A model generated the notes under the pieces. That model saw nothing but the letters and a program-made list of their open reading frames with translations, did no database searches and was not told the DNA's origin. The translations under genes were made by a program, and so were the position numbers. This document shows, piece after piece, positions 35,879-44,019 of a stretch of 64,000 nt of DNA; position 1 is the stretch's first letter; every line of letters begins with the position of its first letter. The DNA comes from Paenibacillus_F chitinolyticus_A (GTDB lineage: Bacteria > Bacillota > Bacilli > Paenibacillales > NBRC-103111): contig NZ_CP173427.1 of NCBI RefSeq assembly GCF_045038035.1, forward strand, positions 3,410,001 through 3,474,000. Reading direction: 5' to 3'.

Positions 35879-36062
35879 ACAGGCAGGTCTCCTGGCTATC
35901 AGCGTCATCATCGGCAGCAGTCTTCCCGGTACGGATACCAGTGACTGTGGTTGCTGCGACTCTTCTGTTACAGTGGCGGGACCGCGCCGGTATTGCACCG
36001 GACTTCCCTATTAAGCTGTACCGCGTTAAGATTTCAGCGGCAAGCACCTGTACCGAGTTTAT
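35879..36062 (-). promoter_or_regulatory. cobalamin (B12) riboswitch aptamer
   Basis: The minus strand shows the conserved blocks in order: GGTACAGGTGC, TTAATAGGGAAGTCCGGTG, AATACCGG, CCCGCCACTGT (B12 box) and AGCCAGGAGACCTGCC. When the corrinoid is bound it should shut off the downstream BtuCDF-type operon through the following terminator. The boxes are unmistakable; the exact ends are approximate. Confidence 0.95.
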
Positions 36063-36126
36063 TCAATTCATCGTCCGACCTGTATTTTACTCAAAATACG
36101 AAATACGGACCGGAAGCATCTTGTCT

Positions 36127-36155
36127 ATCATAGCGGATACGTCAGGAATCGGCAA
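36127..36155 (-). promoter_or_regulatory. promoter of the riboswitch transcript
   Basis: Minus strand -35 TTGCCG (36155-36150), 17-bp spacer, -10 TATGAT (36132-36127), about 60 bases before the aptamer. Confidence 0.6.
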
Positions 36156-36170
36156 CATTTGCCATCCCGC

Positions 36171-38087
36171 TCAATCCGGCAGCAGGCCCTGGATCTGCTC
36201 TCTGACCGTAGGATTATCCAGATCATGACCGAGAACGGACACCATGCCCCGGTCATCGCGCGACCGGATTAACCGCCCGATGCCCTGCCGCAGGCGGAGC
36301 AGCATGTAGGGCATGTCCACGTCTTCGTAAGGCTGAGCCGAATCTTTCCGCTTGGCCGCAAAGACGGGATCGTCCGAAGGAAACGGAAGCTCCCAGACGA
36401 TCACATGGGACAAGGACGGTCCCGGAATATCCAGTCCTTCCCACAGCGTCACCGCACAGAGGACACTTTCCTCGTCGTTTTGAAACGATGAGATGAGGTG
36501 ACTGATTTCCGCCGAGCCTTCAAACAAAAACCGGTAATCGGCCGACTCGGGATACCGTGTCATGTTCCGTTTGAAAACGCCCAGCGCCTCGCGGGACGGG
36601 AACAGGATAAGCGCCCGACCGTCAGATTCCTTGAGCAGTTCCAGAACCCGTCCGGTCTTGTCCTCTTCCGGCTTGTCGGGATACAGGTTCGCCTTCATTT
36701 GGGCGCTGTAATCGTAAGGCGAAGGAACGGAGAACGAAAGGAAGCTTTCGATGCCCAGGCTGCCCGCCATATAGTCGAAAGAGCCGTTGACGGACAAGGT
36801 TGCGGAAGAAAACACGACCGGCATTTTTTTCGAAAAGACGCGGTCTCTTAAAATCTCCTTGACCATTTTCGGCATGATGACCAGGGTGATTCCGTCGGAA
36901 TCCTCCGTAACCCATGAAATGAGCTGATCCGGCTTATCGAACAAGCTTAAAGCAAGCTGAATCATTTCCAGGTGCTCCTCGACGATTTTGAGCTGGTAAT
37001 CGTCCAGCGTGGACAGCCCGCTTTCGAACACGAGCTCTTCCTCGATCACGTCGATCAGCTGCCGGAACCGGCTTACTTCCCGCTTCAATTCTTCGCTCCA
37101 GGCGAATTCCTTGCGGTCCGAGGCCGGGACGGAATAACTGCTCTCGTCCAGCACGCGGAACAGCGTTTCACTCTGGAGGATGGCCTCCTCGATGGCCAGG
37201 GCCAGCGTTTCTCTGACCTCGCCTTCCAGAAGCCGGATGACGATGCTTTCGAATACCGAATGCTTCAATTTGTAGGTGAGCGCGTTTTGCGCGGCCGTTT
37301 CAAGCAGATGCCCTTCGTCGAATACGACGGAGCTGTGATCCGGCAGAAGAGGAAGCTGGCCTTCCCGTTTGCGGGCCTCGTAGGTCCAGACATGTTCCAT
37401 GTAGAAATCATGAGAACAAATAATCAGGTCGGCGGACTTGCGGTAATGCTCGCGCGACAATGTCTGGCCGCAGCGGTGCCGCTGGCTGCAAACGAGGCAG
37501 TCCTGGAACACGTCCCAGCCGATACGTCCCCACTGCTCGTCCGTCAGCTCAGGGTACTCCTTACGGTTGCCGTACGGATAGAAGGACTGGAGCGTGTCCG
37601 GGTAGTGGACGAACGAAGGAAGACCGTGATAAATCTCGCTAAAGACTTCCTCGTCGTCAGAACCGCCGCCCCGCGTGTCGTCCAGCTTATTCAGGCAAAT
37701 GTACTGATGCTGCGACTTGCCCATCCGGGCGTCAATCGTCAGATCCAGATGCCGGGCGAGCTTGGCGATGTCCCCTTCGGGCTTGACCAGCTGCTCGATC
37801 AGCGACTCGTCCGCACATGCGATAATCGCGGGTTTTCTCGTATAACGCGCATACGTAAGAGCGTAAAGCAGATACACCAGCGTTTTCCCGGTTCCCACTC
37901 CCGCTTCCGCAAAGATGGTCTGTTTCTCCTGGTAAGCTCTCTCCAGCTGAAACGCCATGTAAATTTGTTCGTCTCTCACTTCAAAACCGGCTTCCGGCAG
38001 AAGCTCGTAAAACACGTCGGCAATCCAGTCGCTTGCCTGCTGAATAAATGGTTTCGTCGGATCAAATGCAAATGGATAATTTCTCAA
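36171..38087 (-). CDS. DinG-family ATP-dependent DNA helicase
   Basis: A 638-residue superfamily 2 XPD/DinG-type helicase. Motif I is AEAGVGTGKT (about 60-69), the Walker B box is VFDEGH, and later motifs include VVFSSATLS, LWEGLDIPG and LRQGIGRLIRS. Four cysteines (one in YICLNK, three in CLVCSQRHRC) between motifs I and II match the iron-sulfur cluster of this group. The family unwinds DNA 5' to 3' and helps resolve R-loops or damaged forks. There is no N-terminal exonuclease domain, unlike Bacillus DinG, so it is closer to the YoaA-like form. It is monocistronic, ending upstream of the riboswitch promoter. Confidence 0.9.
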   Translation of the reverse strand: MRNYPFAFDPTKPFIQQASDWIADVFYELLPEAGFEVRDEQIYMAFQLERAYQEKQTIFAEAGVGTGKTLVYLLYALTYARYTRKPAIIACADESLIEQLVKPEGDIAKLARHLDLTIDARMGKSQHQYICLNKLDDTRGGGSDDEEVFSEIYHGLPSFVHYPDTLQSFYPYGNRKEYPELTDEQWGRIGWDVFQDCLVCSQRHRCGQTLSREHYRKSADLIICSHDFYMEHVWTYEARKREGQLPLLPDHSSVVFDEGHLLETAAQNALTYKLKHSVFESIVIRLLEGEVRETLALAIEEAILQSETLFRVLDESSYSVPASDRKEFAWSEELKREVSRFRQLIDVIEEELVFESGLSTLDDYQLKIVEEHLEMIQLALSLFDKPDQLISWVTEDSDGITLVIMPKMVKEILRDRVFSKKMPVVFSSATLSVNGSFDYMAGSLGIESFLSFSVPSPYDYSAQMKANLYPDKPEEDKTGRVLELLKESDGRALILFPSREALGVFKRNMTRYPESADYRFLFEGSAEISHLISSFQNDEESVLCAVTLWEGLDIPGPSLSHVIVWELPFPSDDPVFAAKRKDSAQPYEDVDMPYMLLRLRQGIGRLIRSRDDRGMVSVLGHDLDNPTVREQIQGLLPD

Positions 38088-38182
38088 TCTGGCCGTGCCT
38101 CCACATCATCGTTACGTACATCTGTCCATTATACCGCAAAAGATCCCCCTGCGAATCCTCCTTTTCTTAGAAGCGCAAAATA

Positions 38183-38206
38183 AAAATCCGCCCGTAGGCG
38201 GATTCT
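38183..38206 (-). terminator. intrinsic terminator
   Basis: Stem AATCCGCC / GGCGGATT with a CGTA loop and T-rich tail on the minus strand. Serves the PepSY/propeller gene. Confidence 0.85.
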
Positions 38207-38229
38207 AACGTTCAGTCTTTATCGTTCCG

Positions 38230-40041
38230 TCATTGAAGTTTCTGGTAGACAAGCCCGGAATCGATCACATATTCTTCACCGGCCGCTTGCAGGTCCCCGC
38301 CCGACAGATCTTTCGTTTCGGTTGTCCGGGCCTTTTTCGACGCGATGTCATACGCGGTTATCGTCACGCTGCCTTTGGCGGAATCCGTTTCCGCCCAGAG
38401 AAGCCGCTGCGGTTCAGAGGCGGAAAGCAGCTTCACCGTCCGCTCGGAATTCGTCTCGTCGCCGACAAGCGTATACAGGGCGTTCCCTGCATCCACCAGC
38501 ATCAGCGCACCGGAGCCGTCGGTGACGGCCTGCGGGTGATGCAAATCGGCAAGCCCCGCCGCGCTTAACTTCGTAAGCTTTCCCGTAGCGGGCTGCACGA
38601 GGTGATAGACCGAGTCCGTTTTCCTAGGCTCGCGGTCTACGGCGCGTTCCAGGGTATAGCTGCGAAGGACGGCCGCGCCGAGGCTTTCGCCGCTGCCGCC
38701 GATCCAACCGCGAAGCTCCAGCCGGTCTCCGTTATTCAGCTCACGCGCGTCGGCGCTCCATACGGCTTTTCCGTCCCGCCCGAAAATCTTGATACCCTGC
38801 GGAGCAATCACTTTGTAATCTTCTCCGCCTATCACGTTCTCTTCGCTGTTGCTGAACGTATACTCGTAAGCGGCGTAGCGGCTGTCCGGACTCCATTTCA
38901 ACGCAGGGTTCGAATGCAGACCGGTATCCGCCGGTAAGTCGGACAACTGCACGCCTTTGCCGTCATACAGCCGGTAACCGTCCTTCTCGTACCAGAAACG
39001 CTCCCCGTCCGGCGACCTGAACAAGCGGAACAGCGGCCACGTGTGGCTGAAGGTTCCGTCAAGCGCTTTGACGCCGCCGCCCGCAAGATCCGCGATCCAC
39101 AGCTTGCCCCCGCGGTAGCTGTTCAAGTACAGCTTGCTTCCGTCCGCGTTTAACCAGCCGGATGCCAGAAAATCGGGGGACAGATCGGGCGGGACGTTAG
39201 CGGCCAGCTCGCGAATCTGTCCGTTCTGAACGTCCAGTGAAACGATCCGGTAGCCGATTCCTGCGCCGTCCGCCTTCCCGACAGGCTGGATCATAACGAC
39301 ATGTGAATCGTCCCGGAATCCGTACCCCATGGCCAGCGTATCCGCCGAATAGGTGTCGCTCATCCGCAGATCGGCAAACAGAAACACCTTAAACGTCTTC
39401 TTCGCAGGCTGCACGGCTACGAGATCCAGCCGGTACCGGGTTCCTCCTTCGGCCGGTGATGTCCTCCGGACAAGGTGCAGGACGGTTTTACCGTTACCGG
39501 GGGAAACGAGAGACTGCATCACAGTTGCCGTCGTATTCTCCTCTTCGGCCAGTTTTAGCCGAAATCCTCCCTTTTTCTCTTTCAGGCTCACGTTCAGAGA
39601 GCCCGAAACTCCAGTGGCTCCCGAAGCTGACACGCCGGATTCCTGAGAAGACGGCTGAGCGAGCAGCCTCGCTTCCAGCGCAGCGGGAAGTAAGCGCAGG
39701 CCGCTTGCAGGAGCCTCAATCTCGGACAAGCTCAGCAGCTTGCCGCTGGACGCATCGATGTAATAGACTTCCTTGTTTCCGGACTCGAATTTCGCTTCCG
39801 CCTGCCAAATCTTCCGTTCCTCCGCGTGTCCGTTAGACACCCCTCCTTGCCCGGCTTCCTCTCCGGACAGCTCGGGAACATGCCGCGTCAAGCCGACTTT
39901 CCATTCCGCCTTCCGGTCCGGAACATGGCTCTGGGCGATAGATAAAGCCTGCTTAGAGCTTATTCCCGAAGCCGATTCCGGAACGGAAGTGGAGATCGTG
40001 CTAGCCGCAAGAAGGAAGACCAGCAGAAATGCCGTTTTCAT
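38230..40041 (-). CDS. exported PepSY and beta-propeller-like protein
   Basis: 603 residues with a signal peptide (MKTAFLLVFLLAASTISTSV). A PepSY-like domain follows at about 25-110 (ISSKQALSIAQSHVP; EVYYIDASSGKLLSLSEIEA). The rest is a series of short-strand repeats with recurring Asp/Gly turns (LNADGSKLYLNSYRGGKLWIA; RSPDGERFWYEKDGYRLYDG; WSPDSRYAAYEY) resembling TolB/WD40-like propellers. PepSY domains often inhibit or assist extracytoplasmic peptidases, so a cell-envelope regulatory role is possible. I know no characterised homologue. It is monocistronic, with its own terminator. Confidence 0.75.
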   Translation of the reverse strand: MKTAFLLVFLLAASTISTSVPESASGISSKQALSIAQSHVPDRKAEWKVGLTRHVPELSGEEAGQGGVSNGHAEERKIWQAEAKFESGNKEVYYIDASSGKLLSLSEIEAPASGLRLLPAALEARLLAQPSSQESGVSASGATGVSGSLNVSLKEKKGGFRLKLAEEENTTATVMQSLVSPGNGKTVLHLVRRTSPAEGGTRYRLDLVAVQPAKKTFKVFLFADLRMSDTYSADTLAMGYGFRDDSHVVMIQPVGKADGAGIGYRIVSLDVQNGQIRELAANVPPDLSPDFLASGWLNADGSKLYLNSYRGGKLWIADLAGGGVKALDGTFSHTWPLFRLFRSPDGERFWYEKDGYRLYDGKGVQLSDLPADTGLHSNPALKWSPDSRYAAYEYTFSNSEENVIGGEDYKVIAPQGIKIFGRDGKAVWSADARELNNGDRLELRGWIGGSGESLGAAVLRSYTLERAVDREPRKTDSVYHLVQPATGKLTKLSAAGLADLHHPQAVTDGSGALMLVDAGNALYTLVGDETNSERTVKLLSASEPQRLLWAETDSAKGSVTITAYDIASKKARTTETKDLSGGDLQAAGEEYVIDSGLVYQKLQ

Positions 40042-40175
40042 GGTAACTTTTCCACCTTTCCGACGTTCTACTTTTCAGACTCCATAATTTGGAAAAAGTT
40101 GCGTGACAGAAAGCGGATACAATGTCTTTATCACGACCATAAAAGAGCGTCAGGACGAACGACGTCCATCGCTTG

Positions 40176-40206
40176 CAAAAAAACCTCCCGTCGCCGGGAG
40201 GCTTTT
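40176..40206 (-). terminator. intrinsic terminator of pyk
   Basis: Stem CCTCCCG / CGGGAGG with a TCGC loop, T-run on the minus strand, immediately after the pyruvate kinase stop. Confidence 0.9.
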
Positions 40207-40210
40207 CCTT

Positions 40211-41626
40211 CTACACTTGCATGATTTTAATCAGATTCGTCGTTCCCGTCTTGCCGATCGGCACCCCTGCCGTGATCACGGTGTAATCGCCAGGTTGCAG
40301 CAGCCCCTGTGCGGTGCCGCTGGATACCGCGGCCTGAAACATGTCGTCGGTCGTCTGTACAAACTCGCCTTTCACGGGCAGCACGCCCCACAGAAGGCAG
40401 AGCTTATTCAAAACCTCGTCGTTAGGCGCAATGGCGATGATCGGCGCTTTCGGTCTATGCTTGGACACCATCCGCGGGGTATACCCGCTCATCGTCGGCG
40501 TCAGAATCGCTTTCGCTCCGATCGCCTCGGATGCGCGGACAGCCGCCTGGCTGATGATCTCCGTCACATTGACCTGTGCGGGAACGTCCGCCTGCTGACG
40601 GCCGGTTTCCTCCATGTAAAGTCCCTCGGCTTTCTTGGCGATCGTGGCCATCGTGCGCACCGATTCGACCGGATACTTGCCGGCGGCCGTCTCGCCCGAC
40701 AGCATGATCGCGTCGGAGCCCTGTAGAACGGCGTTCGCGACGTCGCTCACCTCGGCCCGGGTCGGCCGCGGGTTGACCTGCATCGAATCCAGCATTTGAG
40801 TGGCGACAATAACCGGTTTGCCCGCGTGGTTGCAGGATTCGATCATCACTTTCTGGAGGACCGGAACATCTTCGACCGGAATTTCAACCCCCAGGTCGCC
40901 CCGTGCCACCATAATTCCGTCCGAAGCCTCGACGATGGCTTCCAGCTCGTCTACGCCTTCCTGGTTTTCGATCTTGGAAATGATCTGGATATGACCGCAG
41001 CCTTGATCCTCCAGCAGCTGCCGGACCGTAAGCACGTCCTCCGCTTTGCGCACGAAGGACATGGCGATGATTTCAATCTTTTCGCGGATGCCGAATTCGA
41101 TATGGCGGATGTCCCGCTCCGTGACTCCGGGGAGCGTCGTATGCACGCCCGGCAGGTTCACCCCTTTGCGCGGCTTGATGACGCCGCCGTTGATCACTTC
41201 GCACGACACTTCCGTTCCCGCCGCCGAAACGACTCTCAGCTCGATCAGCCCGTCGTCGATCAAAATTTTGTCCCCGGCCTTCACGACTTGCGGCAGCTCG
41301 GCATAATTGACCGAGATGCGCGTGCCGTCTCCCGCGATTTCTTCGCTTGTCAGCGTGAGGAAGTCCCCCGCTTTTACTTCGCACGACGCTTCCTTGAGCA
41401 GGCCGATCCGTACTTCCGGTCCTTTGATGTCCATCAGCACCGGGATGATAGCGCCCGTTTCTTTCGCCGCCTGACGGATCCGGCTGATCTGCAGGCTGTG
41501 ATCCTCCAGCTCACCGTGAGCCATGTTAATTCTCGCCACGTTCATTCCGGCTGCGATCAATTCCTTCAATACCTCGACGGAGCGGCATGAGGGCCCCATG
41601 GTGCAAACAATTTTTGTCTTCCGCAT
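40211..41626 (-). CDS. pyk: pyruvate kinase
   Basis: A 471-residue pyruvate kinase converting phosphoenolpyruvate and ADP to pyruvate and ATP. Conserved parts are MRKTKIVCTMGPSCRS, the catalytic-lysine motif ISKIENQEGVDELE, MVARGDLGVEIP, and the signature run PTRAEVSDVANAVLQGSDAI followed by MLSGETAAGKYP. It lacks the C-terminal PEP-utiliser-like domain found in B. subtilis Pyk (585 residues), so it may be a second isoenzyme. The normally invariant NFSHG reads NMAHG, and DTKGPE reads DIKGPE. This removes a serine that binds the essential potassium ion in studied enzymes, although the glutamate linked with potassium dependence is kept. It is monocistronic. Confidence 0.93.
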   Translation of the reverse strand: MRKTKIVCTMGPSCRSVEVLKELIAAGMNVARINMAHGELEDHSLQISRIRQAAKETGAIIPVLMDIKGPEVRIGLLKEASCEVKAGDFLTLTSEEIAGDGTRISVNYAELPQVVKAGDKILIDDGLIELRVVSAAGTEVSCEVINGGVIKPRKGVNLPGVHTTLPGVTERDIRHIEFGIREKIEIIAMSFVRKAEDVLTVRQLLEDQGCGHIQIISKIENQEGVDELEAIVEASDGIMVARGDLGVEIPVEDVPVLQKVMIESCNHAGKPVIVATQMLDSMQVNPRPTRAEVSDVANAVLQGSDAIMLSGETAAGKYPVESVRTMATIAKKAEGLYMEETGRQQADVPAQVNVTEIISQAAVRASEAIGAKAILTPTMSGYTPRMVSKHRPKAPIIAIAPNDEVLNKLCLLWGVLPVKGEFVQTTDDMFQAAVSSGTAQGLLQPGDYTVITAGVPIGKTGTTNLIKIMQV

Positions 41627-41691
41627 ATGATCGGTCCTTCCTCTTCTTTGATTGTCCCTATTGTAATTCGTTTCCGTTCGAGAGAAAATGA

Positions 41692-41719
41692 ACTATAGTA
41701 TTGCAATTGTACTATAGTA
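41692..41719. promoter_or_regulatory. paired ACTATAGTA repeats between pyk and the AraC gene
   Basis: Two identical 9-bp copies (41692-41700 and 41711-41719), 19 bp apart start to start, each containing the palindrome ACTATAGT. They lie in the divergent promoter region, 20 bp before the AraC start. They could be AraC operator half-sites or overlap a -10 element (TATAGT). Confidence 0.5.
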
Positions 41720-41739
41720 CGTTCTATGAAGAGGGAACC

Positions 41740-42522
41740 ATGATCAAATTAACAAACATCCGGCACGACCGGCTGGCGGAATGGTACGAGGAAAGCGGGC
41801 CCGGCGGCAGTGCGGCCGCTTCGTTCATCATGCTGAGCTACGGCCGCTGCCTGTACTGGATCGGAAACGACAAAATTATGCTGGAGCAAGGCGACCTTCT
41901 CCTGATCGGAGAGGGCGTATCTTACTACGGCAAAAGCATTCCGACCTTCCTGCACAACAAATATGTCGCAAGCTTCCATATTACGGATTCCGATCACGAG
42001 CTTCCGCTGCTTAGCAAACCGTGGATAAAAATCCGCTCCGGCATGGCCGAATTTTTGCTTGAGCAGACCCGCAAATGCTATTCCGATTGGAAGGAGAACG
42101 AACCGTACGCGGCAATTCGCGGACAAGCCATTCTCCTGGAAATGCTCGCTCTGCTTAGCCGTGAAGCGGATCAAGCGGCGGTTTCGTCCGAAACGGGAAA
42201 ACATGCGGAACGGATGAAGCAGTATATCCGCGACCATTACCGCAAGAAAGTGACGAAAGACGAGCTGGGCGAATTTATTTCGAAAAGCCCCAACTATGCC
42301 GCCGCTCTTTTCAAAAAAGTCACGGGGCAAACCATCAGCGAATATGTCCATGCCGTGCGCGTGAAAAAAGCCGTTTATATGCTAATGGATTCGCTGCTGA
42401 CGATCGCCGAGATCGCCGAATTTGTCGGCTATGAGGACGTTTCGTATTTTCAGCGGATTTTCAAAAAAACGACCGGCCGCACCCCTTCCTCTTATATGAA
42501 GGAAAGGCCGCCGAGGAATTGA
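41740..42522 (+). CDS. AraC family transcriptional regulator
   Basis: 260 residues. An N-terminal cupin-like effector domain (about 1-150: GRCLYWIGNDKIMLEQGDLLLIG) is followed by two helix-turn-helix motifs at the C-terminus (TKDELGEFISKSPNYAAALF and IAEIAEFVGYEDVSYFQRIF with KKTTGRTPSSY). The frame is open back to a TTG at 41701, but ATG 41740, preceded by GAAGAGGGAACC, is more plausible. It is divergent from pyk; its target may be pyk or itself. The effector is not predictable, although cupin AraC proteins of Bacillales often sense sugars. Confidence 0.9.
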   Translation: MIKLTNIRHDRLAEWYEESGPGGSAAASFIMLSYGRCLYWIGNDKIMLEQGDLLLIGEGVSYYGKSIPTFLHNKYVASFHITDSDHELPLLSKPWIKIRSGMAEFLLEQTRKCYSDWKENEPYAAIRGQAILLEMLALLSREADQAAVSSETGKHAERMKQYIRDHYRKKVTKDELGEFISKSPNYAAALFKKVTGQTISEYVHAVRVKKAVYMLMDSLLTIAEIAEFVGYEDVSYFQRIFKKTTGRTPSSYMKERPPRN

Positions 42523-42588
42523 CCCGCGGGTGCGGATGATTCGAAAGATCACGGCGGGCGGGCGACCGGCAAATGTGCCGCGCCTAAC

Positions 42589-42611
42589 AAAAAAAGCCCT
42601 CAAGGGGCTTG
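42589..42611 (-). terminator. intrinsic terminator of the lipoprotein gene
   Basis: Stem AAGCCC / GGGCTT with a short loop and a T-run on the minus strand, about 60 bp after the lipoprotein stop. Confidence 0.8.
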
Positions 42612-42668
42612 GATATGTATGGGTTCCGGCCTTTTTTTCGCAGATAGAGGGCGGAGATTAACTTATTT

Positions 42669-43112
42669 TTACTGACCCAAGTTCTGGATCTTCTCGGTAA
42701 GCTGCTTCATTTCGTTCACCTGCTGAATCACCGGGGACTGGAGAAGCGATTTATAATCGAGCACCTGGCTGTTAAGCTGCTCCAGATGTCCGTTAATCGT
42801 GCCCAGCATCGTTTCGTTGTACCCGACGATCTGCTTATGCAGGTCTTCGGCGAAGCCCGGAGCGTCCAGTCCGTTAAAACTGGAAATATTCTCTCTCATC
42901 GTTTCCAGTTCTTTTTTCACTTTCTCCCCCGCCTGGGGATCGGTTACGGCTTCCTGGGCGGCGGCGGGCAGGTTTTCGGCGAAAGCGGCCGCTTCCTGAA
43001 GATACGTTTTCGCTTCATCCCCGTAGTTCAAGGTGCTGCTCACGCCGTCCAGAAGCGAACAACCCGGTAGCATCAAAACGGCCAAAACCGCAAGGACGAG
43101 TCTGATTTTCAT
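42669..43112 (-). CDS. small lipoprotein (DUF6376-like)
   Basis: 147 residues. The signal peptide ends in lipobox LPGC (Cys18), followed by an all-helical, charged chain (EKVKKELETMRENIS; QVNEMKQLTEKIQNLG) likely to form a coiled bundle. It resembles short Bacillales lipoproteins grouped as DUF6376, but that match is from memory. GGAGG precedes the ATG. It is probably monocistronic and attached to the outer face of the membrane. The function is unknown. Confidence 0.75.
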   Translation of the reverse strand: MKIRLVLAVLAVLMLPGCSLLDGVSSTLNYGDEAKTYLQEAAAFAENLPAAAQEAVTDPQAGEKVKKELETMRENISSFNGLDAPGFAEDLHKQIVGYNETMLGTINGHLEQLNSQVLDYKSLLQSPVIQQVNEMKQLTEKIQNLGQ

Positions 43113-43287
43113 GAATCGAAGGCCTCCTTTTGTTTCGGTTTATAACGTATATCGGGATGCATCAGGCATACATGTAAAATACGTCACATCCTGAACTTCG
43201 TTTCAAAATTTGGTGAGGAAATATATTTAATGTAGGAATTTTGCCGTAGATTGAATATGCGATTTGTTTAAGGGGAAGGAGATTGTT

Positions 43288-43467
43288 ATGAAAATTAGAC
43301 TATTGATAATTTTGGCTATGGTGCTAATTGTTATCTTCATGCTATTTGCTTTATATGGTCAGAGCTATGTGCAATATGCTCCAACTATCGGATGGTTAGG
43401 TGCTTTTGTTACATCACTTGTCATTATCATTTCATATCTCGTACAAAAAAAGAATCGCATGCCATAA
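43288..43467 (+). CDS. small two-helix membrane protein
   Basis: 59 residues, almost entirely two hydrophobic helices (LLIILAMVLIVIFMLFALYG and WLGAFVTSLVIIISYLV) with a basic end (QKKNRMP). ATG 43288 has AAGGAG six bases upstream; the frame opens earlier at TTG 43264 without a better site. The gene and its upstream region are clearly more AT-rich than the surroundings, suggesting recent acquisition or a small-peptide gene under different constraints. The family is not recognised. Confidence 0.65.
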   Translation: MKIRLLIILAMVLIVIFMLFALYGQSYVQYAPTIGWLGAFVTSLVIIISYLVQKKNRMP

Positions 43468-43479
43468 AGTTTTTAAACA

Positions 43480-43507
43480 CAAAAAGAGCCGCTCAACGCA
43501 GCTCTTT
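43480..43507. terminator. intrinsic terminator between convergent units
   Basis: Stem AAAGAGC / GCTCTTT, 11-base loop. The T-run is on the minus strand, so it fits the Rieske operon end (139 bp away) better than the small plus-strand gene, but it may serve both. Confidence 0.65.
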
Positions 43508-43645
43508 GGCAAATAAACGGCTTATTGCAGCCCGATGTTTTTTAAATCTCCTTGACCACAATCCTGCCAGCCGCAGCGCACCACGGGAAATGCCTTTCGG
43601 TAAATCCCGGACTGCGCTCTTCGTCGGGACGACGCGGTTATTTCC

Positions 43646-44002
43646 TTATTTTCCAAGCACAATGCCAATCCGGCCGTCCTTAATTTCCAGTTCGTATTTC
43701 TTGACCCGGGTCCGGTCGCTGAACAAGGACTTTCCGGTTTTGATATCGAATTCCCAGCCGTGCCACGGGCAGCGCACAATTTCGCCCTGGCGGCTGTAAT
43801 CGTACTCGTAGACGTCCGACGGAAGATTCGTCCCGGAGACAAGCCCCGCGCACATCGGCGCCCCCTGGTGCGGGCAGTAATTGTGGAGCGCGTAGAATTC
43901 CCCGCCGATCCGATAGATACAGATTTCCCGCCCTTCCACCTTGACCCCGACATGCCCGCCTTCGGGAACGTCTTTCACATTCAGCACCTCGTATACCGCC
44001 AT
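43646..44002 (-). CDS. Rieske [2Fe-2S] protein
   Basis: A 118-residue single Rieske domain with cluster ligands in CPHQG (about 43-47) and CPWHGWEF (about 78-85). This spacing is typical of Rieske ferredoxins and NirD-like or dioxygenase-associated electron carriers. No oxygenase catalytic domain is attached or encoded nearby. It starts 17 bp after the amidohydrolase gene and ends a five-gene operon with a carbohydrate-type ABC importer. It probably donates electrons to an enzyme acting on the imported compound; the partner is not in the window. Confidence 0.9.
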   Translation of the reverse strand: MAVYEVLNVKDVPEGGHVGVKVEGREICIYRIGGEFYALHNYCPHQGAPMCAGLVSGTNLPSDVYEYDYSRQGEIVRCPWHGWEFDIKTGKSLFSDRTRVKKYELEIKDGRIGIVLGK

Positions 44003-44019
44003 GTTCGAATGGCCTCCGT

